From positions 17,221 to 81,220 of the forward strand of contig CAYYWZ010000011.1 in assembly GCA_964475415.1 (NCBI GenBank): DNA of 64,000 bases, written 5' to 3'. How positions within the stretch are numbered: the stretch's first letter is position 1; each line of letters opens with the position of its first letter. Source of the stretch: CALCMJ01 sp964475415 (GTDB lineage: Bacteria; Bacteroidota; Bacteroidia; Chitinophagales; Saprospiraceae). The notes beneath the pieces are model-generated. The model made no database searches. It saw only the letters and a program-made list of their open reading frames with translations, and was not told the origin of the DNA. Below, in pieces: positions 35,427 through 44,244 of the stretch. The position numbers and the translations under genes are program-made.

Positions 35427-35444
35427 ATTACAATTTATTGTAAT
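35427..35444 (-). promoter_or_regulatory. Palindromic operator upstream of mazE
   Basis: ATTACAAT-TT-ATTGTAAT (35427-35444) is a perfect 8+8 dyad 16 bases before the mazE start. MazE proteins autoregulate through palindromes at this position; the assignment is inferred. Confidence 0.55.
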
Positions 35445-35555
35445 TTTATTTAGAAATCAACTTTGTTTGAAATAATTTATCTTATTCAAAGCTTGAAGTG
35501 AGTTGTTTTTTATTTCTAAATACCTCTAACTCAATTATCGGTGTCACAGTAGAAT

Positions 35556-35610
35556 GTATGCTCCTAATACTTCCATGTAACGCATATAAAATTGGTGCCC
35601 CTATAACATA
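35556..35610 (+). repeat. 55-base sequence left of the assembly gap
   Basis: The last 55 bases before the run of N are identical to the first 55 after it (35711-35765). Almost certainly a contig-end overlap, not biology. Confidence 0.9.
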
Positions 35611-35710
35611 NNNNNNNNNNNNNNNNNNNNNNNNNNNNNNNNNNNNNNNNNNNNNNNNNNNNNNNNNNNNNNNNNNNNNNNNNNNNNNNNNNNNNNNNNN
35701 NNNNNNNNNN
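35611..35710. other. Scaffold gap (100 N)
   Basis: Exactly 100 unresolved bases, the conventional placeholder length. Any ORF running through it is an artefact. Confidence 0.99.
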
Positions 35711-35765
35711 GTATGCTCCTAATACTTCCATGTAACGCATATAAAATTGGTGCCCCTATAACATA
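35711..35765 (+). repeat. 55-base sequence right of the assembly gap
   Basis: Identical to 35556-35610. If the copies are one sequence, the gap is empty and mazE lies about 0.2 kb from the end of the 1240-residue lipoprotein gene. Confidence 0.9.
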
Positions 35766-35790
35766 TCATATGATAACCACCCTGAGAAAC

Positions 35791-38700
35791 CTAAAATGCT
35801 AATGCTCCCCCAACCGTAAGTTGCGTATCTTCTTGCCCTATATAGTAACCTAGTTTAAATCCAAGTAAATTTAAAGGTGTGAGATATATTCCTGCTCCAT
35901 AACTCGTATGCCAGTCATCTATATTTTCATCTTCGATGAATACTCTTCCATAATCAAACGAGCCAAAAATTCCTAATCCTGTTTTCAATCCACCATTTCC
36001 TTGTAGTAATTTTATCCTGAGATCAGAAGCATGATAAACCATCCCATCGCCAGCAAATCTATTTGTTCTATACCCTCTTAAACGGGACTGATTAGCCAGG
36101 GAGTTAGCATGAAAAAACTCATAGTCCCCTATTGTATAAGCACCTCCAATATTTGTAGCTAAAACAATTTTATGGGATGGAGAAAATGGGATGTATGCTG
36201 CAAGCTGACTGCTTATTGTAATATTACTAAACTTTGTATCAGATAAGCTTTGTCTGTAATCTGCTCTAGCATTGAAAATATATCCTCTAGTAGGAAGAGC
36301 TGGGTTATTTACTCGGTTACTAGTATATTCCAAACCTAGACCACTATATAATTTTTGATCAAAAGCATCTTCTGGTACACCAGCCTCTGGAGTAAATATA
36401 AATCGTAGTTCTAATGGATCGTTAAGTTCATTATTAAAATTGATATACTCAAAGCTAGGATTGACACTTAGAGATTTACCATTGCTTAAATTTCTAATTA
36501 AATTTGGATTAATATCTAAATGTACACCTCTTATAATGTGAAAATTCCTTCTCCCTGAATTAGGATTATCAGGAAATACTTCTTCAAAGTTTATATACTC
36601 ATTCCCTAATCCATAAAAGAATTGTACGAAAGTCGGTCCAGTGAATCTACCATCTAATCTAAAGTCCCAATCTCGTCCGAATACTGAAGTCCAATGACCG
36701 GAATAATTTGCAACTATAGCATTATTAGCCCAGAAATATCCTAAGTTAAGAGAATGATTTGACTTAAAAGGATTTTTACGAAATCCATTCTTTCTCCAAA
36801 GAACATTATAGCTAAGACCTATCCCCTCGTCTGTATAAAATGATATCATAGGAAAATGAATGGATGTATTTAATTTCCAGTCTTTTCTATCAAATTTATT
36901 GATACCTCTCACATCCTTAAGATTAGTTTTTATACCATTCCCATTAGTTGTCATTCCCTTAGGTCTATCATTAGCTATTATGGATATGTGGCTTGCATCA
37001 TTATTTATAACATCATCTCCTCCACCACCTACTATAACAACATTTACACTAGATTTATCAGATCCAGAAAAATTAAAAGTGTCATCTTTTTTTAGACCTA
37101 TTAATCTAAGTTCATTACAATCTTTTCCTGCAATTATCCGAGACCAAATCAAGTGATTATCTCCATCCTTATCTTTATGATATACCTGCACATCTAGCAT
37201 ATCGTTGGGCATTGCTTTTATGTCAAAAGTGTTCTGACTATTTGTACCTATTGCTGTTACTTCTTTGGTCAGGTAACTATAGAAATCTTTAGCATATTTT
37301 ACCATGTCAGCCCTACGTGCTTTAAGTTTAGCTTCTATTTCTTTACCATCTAATTCATAGATCTTTTCTGGCCATAATCTTAATGCCTCATTTATAAGCT
37401 TATCAGTTACAGCCGTTTGTATAAGTTCGGCAGTTTTGATAAAATCTTCTTCATTGAGTTCAGAAAGAAAATGACGGTCAAAGTGTCTTGCATTAAAAGC
37501 TAGTCCACTTATAAAATCTATTTCTTTGTCAAACTTCCTGATCGAGGGCGTTATGTAAGGTCTACTTGCTAAGTAATTTAAAAAACCATCGTTCTTAAAA
37601 AACACCTGATCTCTATCTCTTGGAATTGCTCTATAGATTTTTTTATTTATTCCTTCTTCTTCATATATCCCCCATCTCCACTGATCATCATGTCGATCCC
37701 AATCTCCTAATAGTAGATCTAGCAATCGAGCTTTAAGTACATATTTTTGATCTACTTTATGTTTATGGTTTTTGTATAACTTAGATACTAGCTCTAAGGT
37801 ATTGATAGATTCTGTCGCACCACCATAAGTAGGATGACCATCCATATTCCCGCCAGGCCTCTCTTCATATAGATATAATTTTTCTGAAAAATCTTTGTTA
37901 TAATCACCCAACGCTTTTTGCGCAGGCAGCCATACATATTTTGGATTAGCGTGATAGATTCCTACTGCCTCAGCAAATGGTGGTACAACTGAGGCGCCAT
38001 AAGGGTGTGCAGCAGAAACTCCATCTTGGTAATAGTCGCTTACTATTGTACTTCTTAGTGCAGCTGGAACAACTTTATAGACATCTTTATCTACTGACCT
38101 AATAACCCATTGCTGCCCTTTTGCATTCTCTAGTCTTAGAGATCTAGTTTGGAATCCTCCTCCTTGTTTTATCGGCACGAGTCCACCATGTGCATCATCC
38201 AATAGCAGCAGCGGAAACTCTACATCCGTACTCCATGCTTTTCGATAAGTTGAACCTATTCCTAATCTACCTTTTACATATTTATCTGAAGCTCTAGTAG
38301 TAATAACCCTTGGTAAATCTTCCGCATCTTTGTAGATCTTTTTATCTTCATAATTATTAAAGACTTTTTTATAAAGTCTCTTCTTATAGACAGATTTAGA
38401 AATACTAGGATTATGGGGATCAGGAATATAAAATTCGAGCCATAATTCTAGATCTTTAGTATGCGTAATCTTTGTAAACCCTTTTTCCATAAGGGCAAAT
38501 TCTGCAGTCCCTCCCTTTCTAACATAATCGACTTCACTACCACTCCCGGCAACAACATAATGATTATCTTTTTCTTCATGGTATTGGAGATTTTTATCAT
38601 GTGCCGAAGCATGAATGACACCCTCAAAATTGCTTAGCACAAGATTCATTACACCCCTGTAAGTCTCATATTTTGGGTTTCCAAATTTTTGTTCTCCACC

Positions 38701-39513
38701 TCCTATTTTTTTAGCACCTGTGAATATACTTCCTAAGATAGGCAGGGGCAACAAATGACTTTTAAGACCATAATTTCCTCCAGTTTTTCCATTGGAATAT
38801 ACTGGATGATGAGCGGCAATTATTACATTTTTATTTTTATTCTTAGCAAGAATTTCTTTGAGAAAAATAACCAGTTCTTGTTCTGTATCTATTTCGCAAC
38901 CTGATCGTGTTCTCTCATCAGATCTATCTCCTTGTAAAACCCACTGAGAATCTACCAATACTAATAATAAGTCACTTGTCAATTTTACAACCTTAGGTTC
39001 CCCACAGCCATGCGAAGGCGCGAAAATATTTTTACCATCTACCTTAGACTGAATATACTCTTCTGCATTTTCTAGAGCTGTAGTTGTGTAATTCTGACCA
39101 TCATACCATTCAGCATTACCTGGTATAAAATATACTTTATCAGTGTGATCTTTGAGATTTTTAATACACGCTTCGACGGCTAGATCTGACTTTTTAAAAT
39201 CAGAACTTTCTTCTATTTCGTTGAAACCAGTATTGCTTAGTGTATTACCTAGAAACACTACTGACTTTTCGGTATCAGTCTTCACGAGTTCAGATTTTAT
39301 AAGATCTACAATACCAGACTTTGATACATCACTATTAGAAGCACCTATATCCCCTACTAAGTACAGTTCATAATCAATGTTACTTATAGAAGCAGTTTCT
39401 AGGGTGCCATTATTTTCATATAGGCTTTCCCTAACATAAGGTTTTTTAGCAGCACAAGACCATAAAAAATGTATACAGAATAGTTGAATTAAATACTTTA
39501 TTCTAAATGTCAT
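35791..39513 (-). CDS. Three-part outer-membrane lipoprotein: metallophosphoesterase, kinase-like middle, Omp85-like barrel
   Basis: 1240 residues. Lipoprotein signal with lipobox 'LWSC' (Cys20). Residues 50-330 are a calcineurin-like phosphoesterase: 'VGDIG' (53-57), 'LGN' (88-90), 'PGNAEWYDG' (131-139), 'AAHHPVYSNG' (233-242) and 'HASAHD' (301-306). Residues about 455-650 look like a kinase fold: 'QWVIRSVDKD' (468-477), hinge-like 'LYLYEERPGG' (546-555), catalytic-loop-like 'LLGDWDRHDDQWRW' (601-614) and 'AIPRDRDQVF' (629-638). From about 860 to 1240 it is beta-barrel, ending 'LTVGGALAF' with the C-terminal Phe of BamA-like barrels. It is thus anchored in the outer membrane. The kinase reading is my inference; enzymatic activity is unproven. 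No operon partner. Confidence 0.85.
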   Translation of the reverse strand: MTFRIKYLIQLFCIHFLWSCAAKKPYVRESLYENNGTLETASISNIDYELYLVGDIGASNSDVSKSGIVDLIKSELVKTDTEKSVVFLGNTLSNTGFNEIEESSDFKKSDLAVEACIKNLKDHTDKVYFIPGNAEWYDGQNYTTTALENAEEYIQSKVDGKNIFAPSHGCGEPKVVKLTSDLLLVLVDSQWVLQGDRSDERTRSGCEIDTEQELVIFLKEILAKNKNKNVIIAAHHPVYSNGKTGGNYGLKSHLLPLPILGSIFTGAKKIGGGEQKFGNPKYETYRGVMNLVLSNFEGVIHASAHDKNLQYHEEKDNHYVVAGSGSEVDYVRKGGTAEFALMEKGFTKITHTKDLELWLEFYIPDPHNPSISKSVYKKRLYKKVFNNYEDKKIYKDAEDLPRVITTRASDKYVKGRLGIGSTYRKAWSTDVEFPLLLLDDAHGGLVPIKQGGGFQTRSLRLENAKGQQWVIRSVDKDVYKVVPAALRSTIVSDYYQDGVSAAHPYGASVVPPFAEAVGIYHANPKYVWLPAQKALGDYNKDFSEKLYLYEERPGGNMDGHPTYGGATESINTLELVSKLYKNHKHKVDQKYVLKARLLDLLLGDWDRHDDQWRWGIYEEEGINKKIYRAIPRDRDQVFFKNDGFLNYLASRPYITPSIRKFDKEIDFISGLAFNARHFDRHFLSELNEEDFIKTAELIQTAVTDKLINEALRLWPEKIYELDGKEIEAKLKARRADMVKYAKDFYSYLTKEVTAIGTNSQNTFDIKAMPNDMLDVQVYHKDKDGDNHLIWSRIIAGKDCNELRLIGLKKDDTFNFSGSDKSSVNVVIVGGGGDDVINNDASHISIIANDRPKGMTTNGNGIKTNLKDVRGINKFDRKDWKLNTSIHFPMISFYTDEGIGLSYNVLWRKNGFRKNPFKSNHSLNLGYFWANNAIVANYSGHWTSVFGRDWDFRLDGRFTGPTFVQFFYGLGNEYINFEEVFPDNPNSGRRNFHIIRGVHLDINPNLIRNLSNGKSLSVNPSFEYINFNNELNDPLELRFIFTPEAGVPEDAFDQKLYSGLGLEYTSNRVNNPALPTRGYIFNARADYRQSLSDTKFSNITISSQLAAYIPFSPSHKIVLATNIGGAYTIGDYEFFHANSLANQSRLRGYRTNRFAGDGMVYHASDLRIKLLQGNGGLKTGLGIFGSFDYGRVFIEDENIDDWHTSYGAGIYLTPLNLLGFKLGYYIGQEDTQLTVGGALAF

Positions 39514-39567
39514 TGTATTCTTTTTTTTTTTATGGAGTTAATAATTTTTAATTTGGATCATTGATTC

Positions 39568-40563
39568 TTATTTATGTTCTAGAACAATCTTCCCAATCTG
39601 TTGCCCTGTTCTTAAAACATCAAAAGCTATTAACGCTTCATCAAATGAAAATGATGCATGAATCAGCGGTTTGATTTTGTTCGTTTTCATAAAATCTATT
39701 AAAGCTTTAAACTCTGATGGCGATCCCATAGCTGTTCCTATAAACTGGATATGTCTAAGAAAAAACTTACTTATACTAATTGTTGTTTTGGGTGAACCTG
39801 TAGAGCCATAAGTAACTATTTTACCACCATAATTCATAAATTTGAAATATTCATCTAAGACAGCAGATGGAGAACTATCCAATACCATATCTATCCCGTT
39901 AGACATTTCCTTAAGTTGTAGATTCCAGTTTTGATCCTTATAGTTTACTCCACCACTAGCACCGATCTTTTTTGAGGATTCTATTTTCTCCTTACTAGAA
40001 CTACTGACATATACCTCAGCTCCCATAGCACAGGCAAGTGCTAGCCCTGCCTGTGCTACTCCCCCACCAATCCCTGTAATAAGAAGCTTGTCACCGTGCT
40101 TTATTCCTCCATGTCGTCTTAGTGCTCTCCATGCCGTAAGTCCTGCAACAGGCAATGCCGCTGCTTCTACCCATGATAGATAACTAGGTTTTTCTTCTAG
40201 GCTTTCTACTGGAACGCTTATATATTCTGCCATGGTTCCTGGGTCTGGCATACCTAATACTCTGAAGTTTCTTGATGGGCTTTCTTCATTATTACCCCAG
40301 TCATAGGCCGGGTAAATAACAACTTCCTTCTCCAGCCAAGATGAATCTATACCATCTCCTATTGATACAACTATACCTGAACCGTCAGCTCCAAGTATGC
40401 AAGGAAGTTTCATCCCTGGATACAATCCTTTTTGTATCCATAGCTCCCGATGATTGATGGCCGAAGCTTTAAGCTTTACTAATACTTCACCTTCATTAGG
40501 AACTGGTTTTTCCCAATCTCGGATATCTAAATTTTTAAGCTCATTTAATACAAGTGCTTTCAT
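39568..40563 (-). CDS. Medium-chain alcohol dehydrogenase family oxidoreductase
   Basis: 331 residues. 'ALVLNELKNLDIRDWEKP', 'ASAINHRELWIQKGLYPG', 'LPCILGADGSGIVVSIG' and the NAD(P) loop 'LLITGIGGGVAQAGLALACA' define an MDR member. The structural-zinc cysteine quartet is missing and the usual catalytic Cys/His pair is replaced by N-H-R-E, so it is of the zinc-free type. Its start overlaps the stop of the FAD-reductase gene by four bases (ATGA), so the two are translationally coupled; a shared substrate is probable but unknown. Confidence 0.85.
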   Translation of the reverse strand: MKALVLNELKNLDIRDWEKPVPNEGEVLVKLKASAINHRELWIQKGLYPGMKLPCILGADGSGIVVSIGDGIDSSWLEKEVVIYPAYDWGNNEESPSRNFRVLGMPDPGTMAEYISVPVESLEEKPSYLSWVEAAALPVAGLTAWRALRRHGGIKHGDKLLITGIGGGVAQAGLALACAMGAEVYVSSSSKEKIESSKKIGASGGVNYKDQNWNLQLKEMSNGIDMVLDSSPSAVLDEYFKFMNYGGKIVTYGSTGSPKTTISISKFFLRHIQFIGTAMGSPSEFKALIDFMKTNKIKPLIHASFSFDEALIAFDVLRTGQQIGKIVLEHK

Positions 40564-41795
40564 TTATTTAGGCTTTTTTTCATGATATCCATTATAGAGA
40601 TATCTATATTTTGTAGTAGATCTACATCAATCTCTACTCCTACAGGAATTAGTTTCTTGGCAACCATAAATGATCTAGGATCGTTCACAGTGTCTATAGC
40701 AATCAGTTTTTTATCTCTTAAGTAAAAAACAGAAAACTCCTTTGATTCCATTTCTCCTCTGATAGCAATTGTGTCATAGTCTTTTAGGATTCCTGCAGAT
40801 TGCAATTTGACATCATACTGATCTGACCAGAACCAAGGAAGGTCTTTATATTCTTTTTCAATGCCACAAATATGCTGAGCAGCAACCTTCCCTTGATTTA
40901 CTGCATTAGGGACAGATTCTAAGCGCATCCTCGTTCTATATAACTCATCATAGTGATTAGCACAATCACCTACTGCATAGATATCCGCATCTGCTGTTTG
41001 GCAAAAACCATTGATGATAATTCCATTATCACATGCTAGACCGGCTTCACTTGCTAACTCTATATTAGGAATGACTCCTATGCCTACAATGCAGATGTCA
41101 AAAGCTATGTGCTTGCCATTTTTTGTAATAGCCATTTGCTTTCCATCTATCAATTCTACTTTTGACACCATGGTAGACAGGAGAATCTCTACGTCTTTTG
41201 ATCTATGATATTGAGTGAAAAAACCAGATATTTCAGTGCTTGTAACTCTTGATAGGATTCTATCTGATGCTTCTACTATCGTAACTATATTGCCCAGCTT
41301 TGTTAGAGACGCCGCTACCTCTAATCCTATATATCCTCCTCCTATTATCAGTACCTTACTATCTTGATTTAGCTTTGCTTTAATCTGATCTACATCTTTC
41401 TTAGTTTTTAGATAGAATAGATTAGAGTTGGAGTTGAGTCCATCTATTTGTAATTTTCTCACCCGTGCACCTGTCGCTATAATAAGCTTAGTATAACTAT
41501 ATTCTTTATTTTCTGAGGTGATAATAGTTTTATTTTTCCGATCAATTCTTATAACTAGTGTTTTGAGCAGAAAATTAATATTGAGTTTGTCAAAAGATTC
41601 CTTACTCCGTAGGATTAATTCTGACTCATCAATTTCGTTACTGAGAAAAGCCTTACTGAGTGGAGGCCTATTATAAGGCAATATTTCTTCCTCTCCTATC
41701 ATCAGAATCTCTCCTTCCCATTTATGTTTTCGTAGACTAGCTATGGATTCTGCAGCAGCATGCCCTCCTCCTATAATAATAACTCGCTTAAGCAT
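40560..41795 (-). CDS. FAD-dependent pyridine-nucleotide-disulfide-type reductase (ferredoxin/rubredoxin reductase-like)
   Basis: 411 residues. FAD loop 'RVIIIGGGHAAAESIASLRK' (4-23), 'LPYNRPPLSKAFLS' (hallmark of the BphA4/rubredoxin-reductase group), 'IIATGARVRKL', NAD loop 'VLIIGGGYIGLEVAASLTKLG' (key part 'IGGGYIGLEVAASL', near 148), 'IYAVGDCANH' (FAD second site). A C-terminal reductase domain ('LPWFWSDQYDVKLQSAG') is present. It lacks a redox disulfide, as does this group. It reduces ferredoxin-, rubredoxin- or P450-type partners using NAD(P)H; none is encoded nearby. Overlaps the downstream MDR gene by four bases. Confidence 0.9.
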   Translation of the reverse strand: MLKRVIIIGGGHAAAESIASLRKHKWEGEILMIGEEEILPYNRPPLSKAFLSNEIDESELILRSKESFDKLNINFLLKTLVIRIDRKNKTIITSENKEYSYTKLIIATGARVRKLQIDGLNSNSNLFYLKTKKDVDQIKAKLNQDSKVLIIGGGYIGLEVAASLTKLGNIVTIVEASDRILSRVTSTEISGFFTQYHRSKDVEILLSTMVSKVELIDGKQMAITKNGKHIAFDICIVGIGVIPNIELASEAGLACDNGIIINGFCQTADADIYAVGDCANHYDELYRTRMRLESVPNAVNQGKVAAQHICGIEKEYKDLPWFWSDQYDVKLQSAGILKDYDTIAIRGEMESKEFSVFYLRDKKLIAIDTVNDPRSFMVAKKLIPVGVEIDVDLLQNIDISIMDIMKKSLNK

Positions 41796-42053
41796 TTTAT
41801 TTATTTGATCAATACATTTCTCAATATACCATAAAATGAATAGCTGCTAAAAATAAAACAGGTATAATTAGGAGTACTAATTGCAAAATTATTCTTGCAT
41901 TTCATTCACAACTTGATCACTGGATGTAGTTATGCTTCTAAAATAAATAGGCTATTTTACTCCATATCTGAGCTATTCGCTATATTTACAACATCCGCAA
42001 TATGAATATATCCTAATATCTAAGGGTTAAGTACATTTAAAACACTTTAAAAC

Positions 42054-44099
42054 ATGAGAAAAATATTATTCTTAGTAATAATTATATCGTCTATTATTGC
42101 TTGTAAACCAGAAAATGGAATTGAAAAAACTACAGAAAAGACTACTGTGTCTACTTCATCAGATAATGATTTCCAATGGGTTGTAGACAAGTTTTCCGAT
42201 AAGAAAATACTTAAGTATCAGATACCTGATTTTGACAAATTATCAGCTAAACAGAAAGGTCTCGTCTATTATCTTACAGAGGCAGGTCTCGCTGGCAGAG
42301 ATATTATGTATGATCAGAATTATAGACATAATCTCGAAATCAGAAAGGCTATAGAAAACATTATAAAAATGTATACGGGTGATGATCAGGCCTCAGATGA
42401 TTACAAAAAATTCATGACCTACGCTAAGGAAGTATGGTTTGCTAACGGAATACATCACCACTACTCTATGGATAAGTTTATTCCAGAATTCCACCAAGAT
42501 TACTTTTATGAATTATTGAGAAAATCTGGAACTCAGTTATCTCATGAAGCAATGTCTGCGATATTCGAAGAAGATGTAGATAACAAAAAAGTAAATCTAG
42601 ATGAATCAAAAGGCTTACTTAAAGGTTCTGCTATAAATATGTATCATCCAAATGTTTCTCAAGCTGAAGCAAAAGCGTTTTATGCAGAAAAAGCAAAAAA
42701 TGATGACGATCAACCTGTGTGGCACGGATTGAACTCTTATCTGAGTAAGGATAAAGATGGTAATTTATATGAGGAGGTATATTCCCTAAACGGAAGATAT
42801 GGATCTGCTATAGCTAAGATTATAGAAAACCTAGAGCAGGCGGTAAAGTATGCAGAAAATAATGCACAAGGGGAAGCCTTAGAATTACTCATAGAATATT
42901 ACAAAACTGGTGATCTAGGTACTTGGGATGATTATAATGTAGCCTGGGTGGAAGCAACTGAAGGAGATATAGATTACATCAATGGATTTATAGAAGTGTA
43001 TAATGATCCTATAGGTTATAAAGGATCATATGAAAGCATAGTGGAGATTAAGGATTTCGAAGCTTCTAAAAGAATGGCAAAATTATCTGATTATGCACAA
43101 TGGTTCGAGGACAACTCTACTATTCTCCCAGCTCATAAGAAAAAGAATGTAGTAGGTATCTCTTACAAAGTTGTCAATGTTGCTGGTGAAAGTGGTGATG
43201 CATCTCCATCAACTCCTATCGGTGTCAACCTACCTAATGCTAACTGGATTAGAAAAGAGCATGGTTCTAAGTCTGTAAGTTTAGGAAATATCATCTATGC
43301 TTATGCACAATCATCTGGACCTGGTATGCTAGGAGAATTTGCTCACGATAAGAAGGAAATAGAATTGACAGAAAAGTATGGAGGATTAGCCTCTAAGATG
43401 GCCACTGCCCTACATGAAGTAATCGGTCATGCCTCTGGTAAAATAAATGAAGGTGTAGGTACGCCCAAGCAAACCCTACAAAGTTATGCATCTGCAATAG
43501 AGGAAGCTAGGGCAGATATTGTAGCGCTCTACTTTATTATGGATCCAAAGATTGTGGAACTAGGTCTTATTCCGTCGCAAGACGTAGCCATAGCGGAATA
43601 CGATATGTTTATCAGTAACGGACTAATGAAACAGCTGCAAAGAATAAAGCCAGGAAAAGACATAGAAGAGTCTCATATGAGAAACCGACAGACTATAGCT
43701 GCATGGGCCTATGAAAAAGGAGCAGCGGATAATGTAATAGAAAAAGTAACCAAGGACGGTAAGACCTATTTCAATATTACGGACTACCAAAAGCTAAGAA
43801 CTATTTTTGGTGAGCTACTTACAGAATTACAGCGAATGACCTCAGAGGGCGATTATGATGCAGCTAAAAATCTAATAGAAAATTATGGTGTAAAAGTAGA
43901 CCAAGAATTACATGCAGAGGTACTCGAGCGTGTAAAGAAACTTAACATCGCGCCATACGGTGGATTTGTAAATCCTATACTAACACCTTCGATGGATGAT
44001 GATGGAGTTATTACGGATGTCAAAGTTAGTTATCCTAAAGATTTTACCGATCAGATGATGACATACGGAGAGAAATATTCGTTTCTAGAAGTAAAGTAG
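42054..44099 (+). CDS. Dipeptidyl peptidase III (M49), lipoprotein
   Basis: 681 residues. Zinc metallopeptidase releasing N-terminal dipeptides. Zinc motif 'HEVIGH' (454-459) and second motif 'EEARAD' (about 483-488), the M49 H-E-x-x-G-H / E-E-x-R-A-(E/D) pair; here the first lacks the extra residue of eukaryotic HELLGH, as in Bacteroidota enzymes. A lipoprotein signal 'LFLVIIISSIIACKPENG' (Cys17) places it in the periplasm or outer membrane. It is monocistronic and closed by a strong hairpin at 44109-44141. Confidence 0.95.
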   Translation: MRKILFLVIIISSIIACKPENGIEKTTEKTTVSTSSDNDFQWVVDKFSDKKILKYQIPDFDKLSAKQKGLVYYLTEAGLAGRDIMYDQNYRHNLEIRKAIENIIKMYTGDDQASDDYKKFMTYAKEVWFANGIHHHYSMDKFIPEFHQDYFYELLRKSGTQLSHEAMSAIFEEDVDNKKVNLDESKGLLKGSAINMYHPNVSQAEAKAFYAEKAKNDDDQPVWHGLNSYLSKDKDGNLYEEVYSLNGRYGSAIAKIIENLEQAVKYAENNAQGEALELLIEYYKTGDLGTWDDYNVAWVEATEGDIDYINGFIEVYNDPIGYKGSYESIVEIKDFEASKRMAKLSDYAQWFEDNSTILPAHKKKNVVGISYKVVNVAGESGDASPSTPIGVNLPNANWIRKEHGSKSVSLGNIIYAYAQSSGPGMLGEFAHDKKEIELTEKYGGLASKMATALHEVIGHASGKINEGVGTPKQTLQSYASAIEEARADIVALYFIMDPKIVELGLIPSQDVAIAEYDMFISNGLMKQLQRIKPGKDIEESHMRNRQTIAAWAYEKGAADNVIEKVTKDGKTYFNITDYQKLRTIFGELLTELQRMTSEGDYDAAKNLIENYGVKVDQELHAEVLERVKKLNIAPYGGFVNPILTPSMDDDGVITDVKVSYPKDFTDQMMTYGEKYSFLEVK

Positions 44100-44108
44100 T
44101 CAATATGG

Positions 44109-44141
44109 ACAAGCCTTATAGCATTAAAATATAAGGCTTGT
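44109..44141. terminator. Long hairpin, likely terminator after the peptidase gene
   Basis: A perfect 12-bp stem, ACAAGCCTTATA (44109-44120) with TATAAGGCTTGT (44130-44141) and a 9-base loop, but only a mixed A/T tail follows, so it may act as an mRNA-stabilising stem as well. Confidence 0.65.
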
Positions 44142-44244
44142 TCAATATTTTATAGCTTTTTTAACTAGATATATTTACAAAGTAACTATATTTAACTTTC
44201 TGACATTCAACACACATTGTTAATCTAACACACATCGTACGTGT

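Noticed and set aside
35498..35722. ORF running through the run of N
   Set aside because: Its codons include unresolved bases; the reading frame across the gap has no meaning.
35556..35765. Direct repeat flanking the gap as a mobile-element target duplication
   Set aside because: 55 bp is far longer than a target duplication, and identity plus placement at both contig ends fits an assembly overlap.
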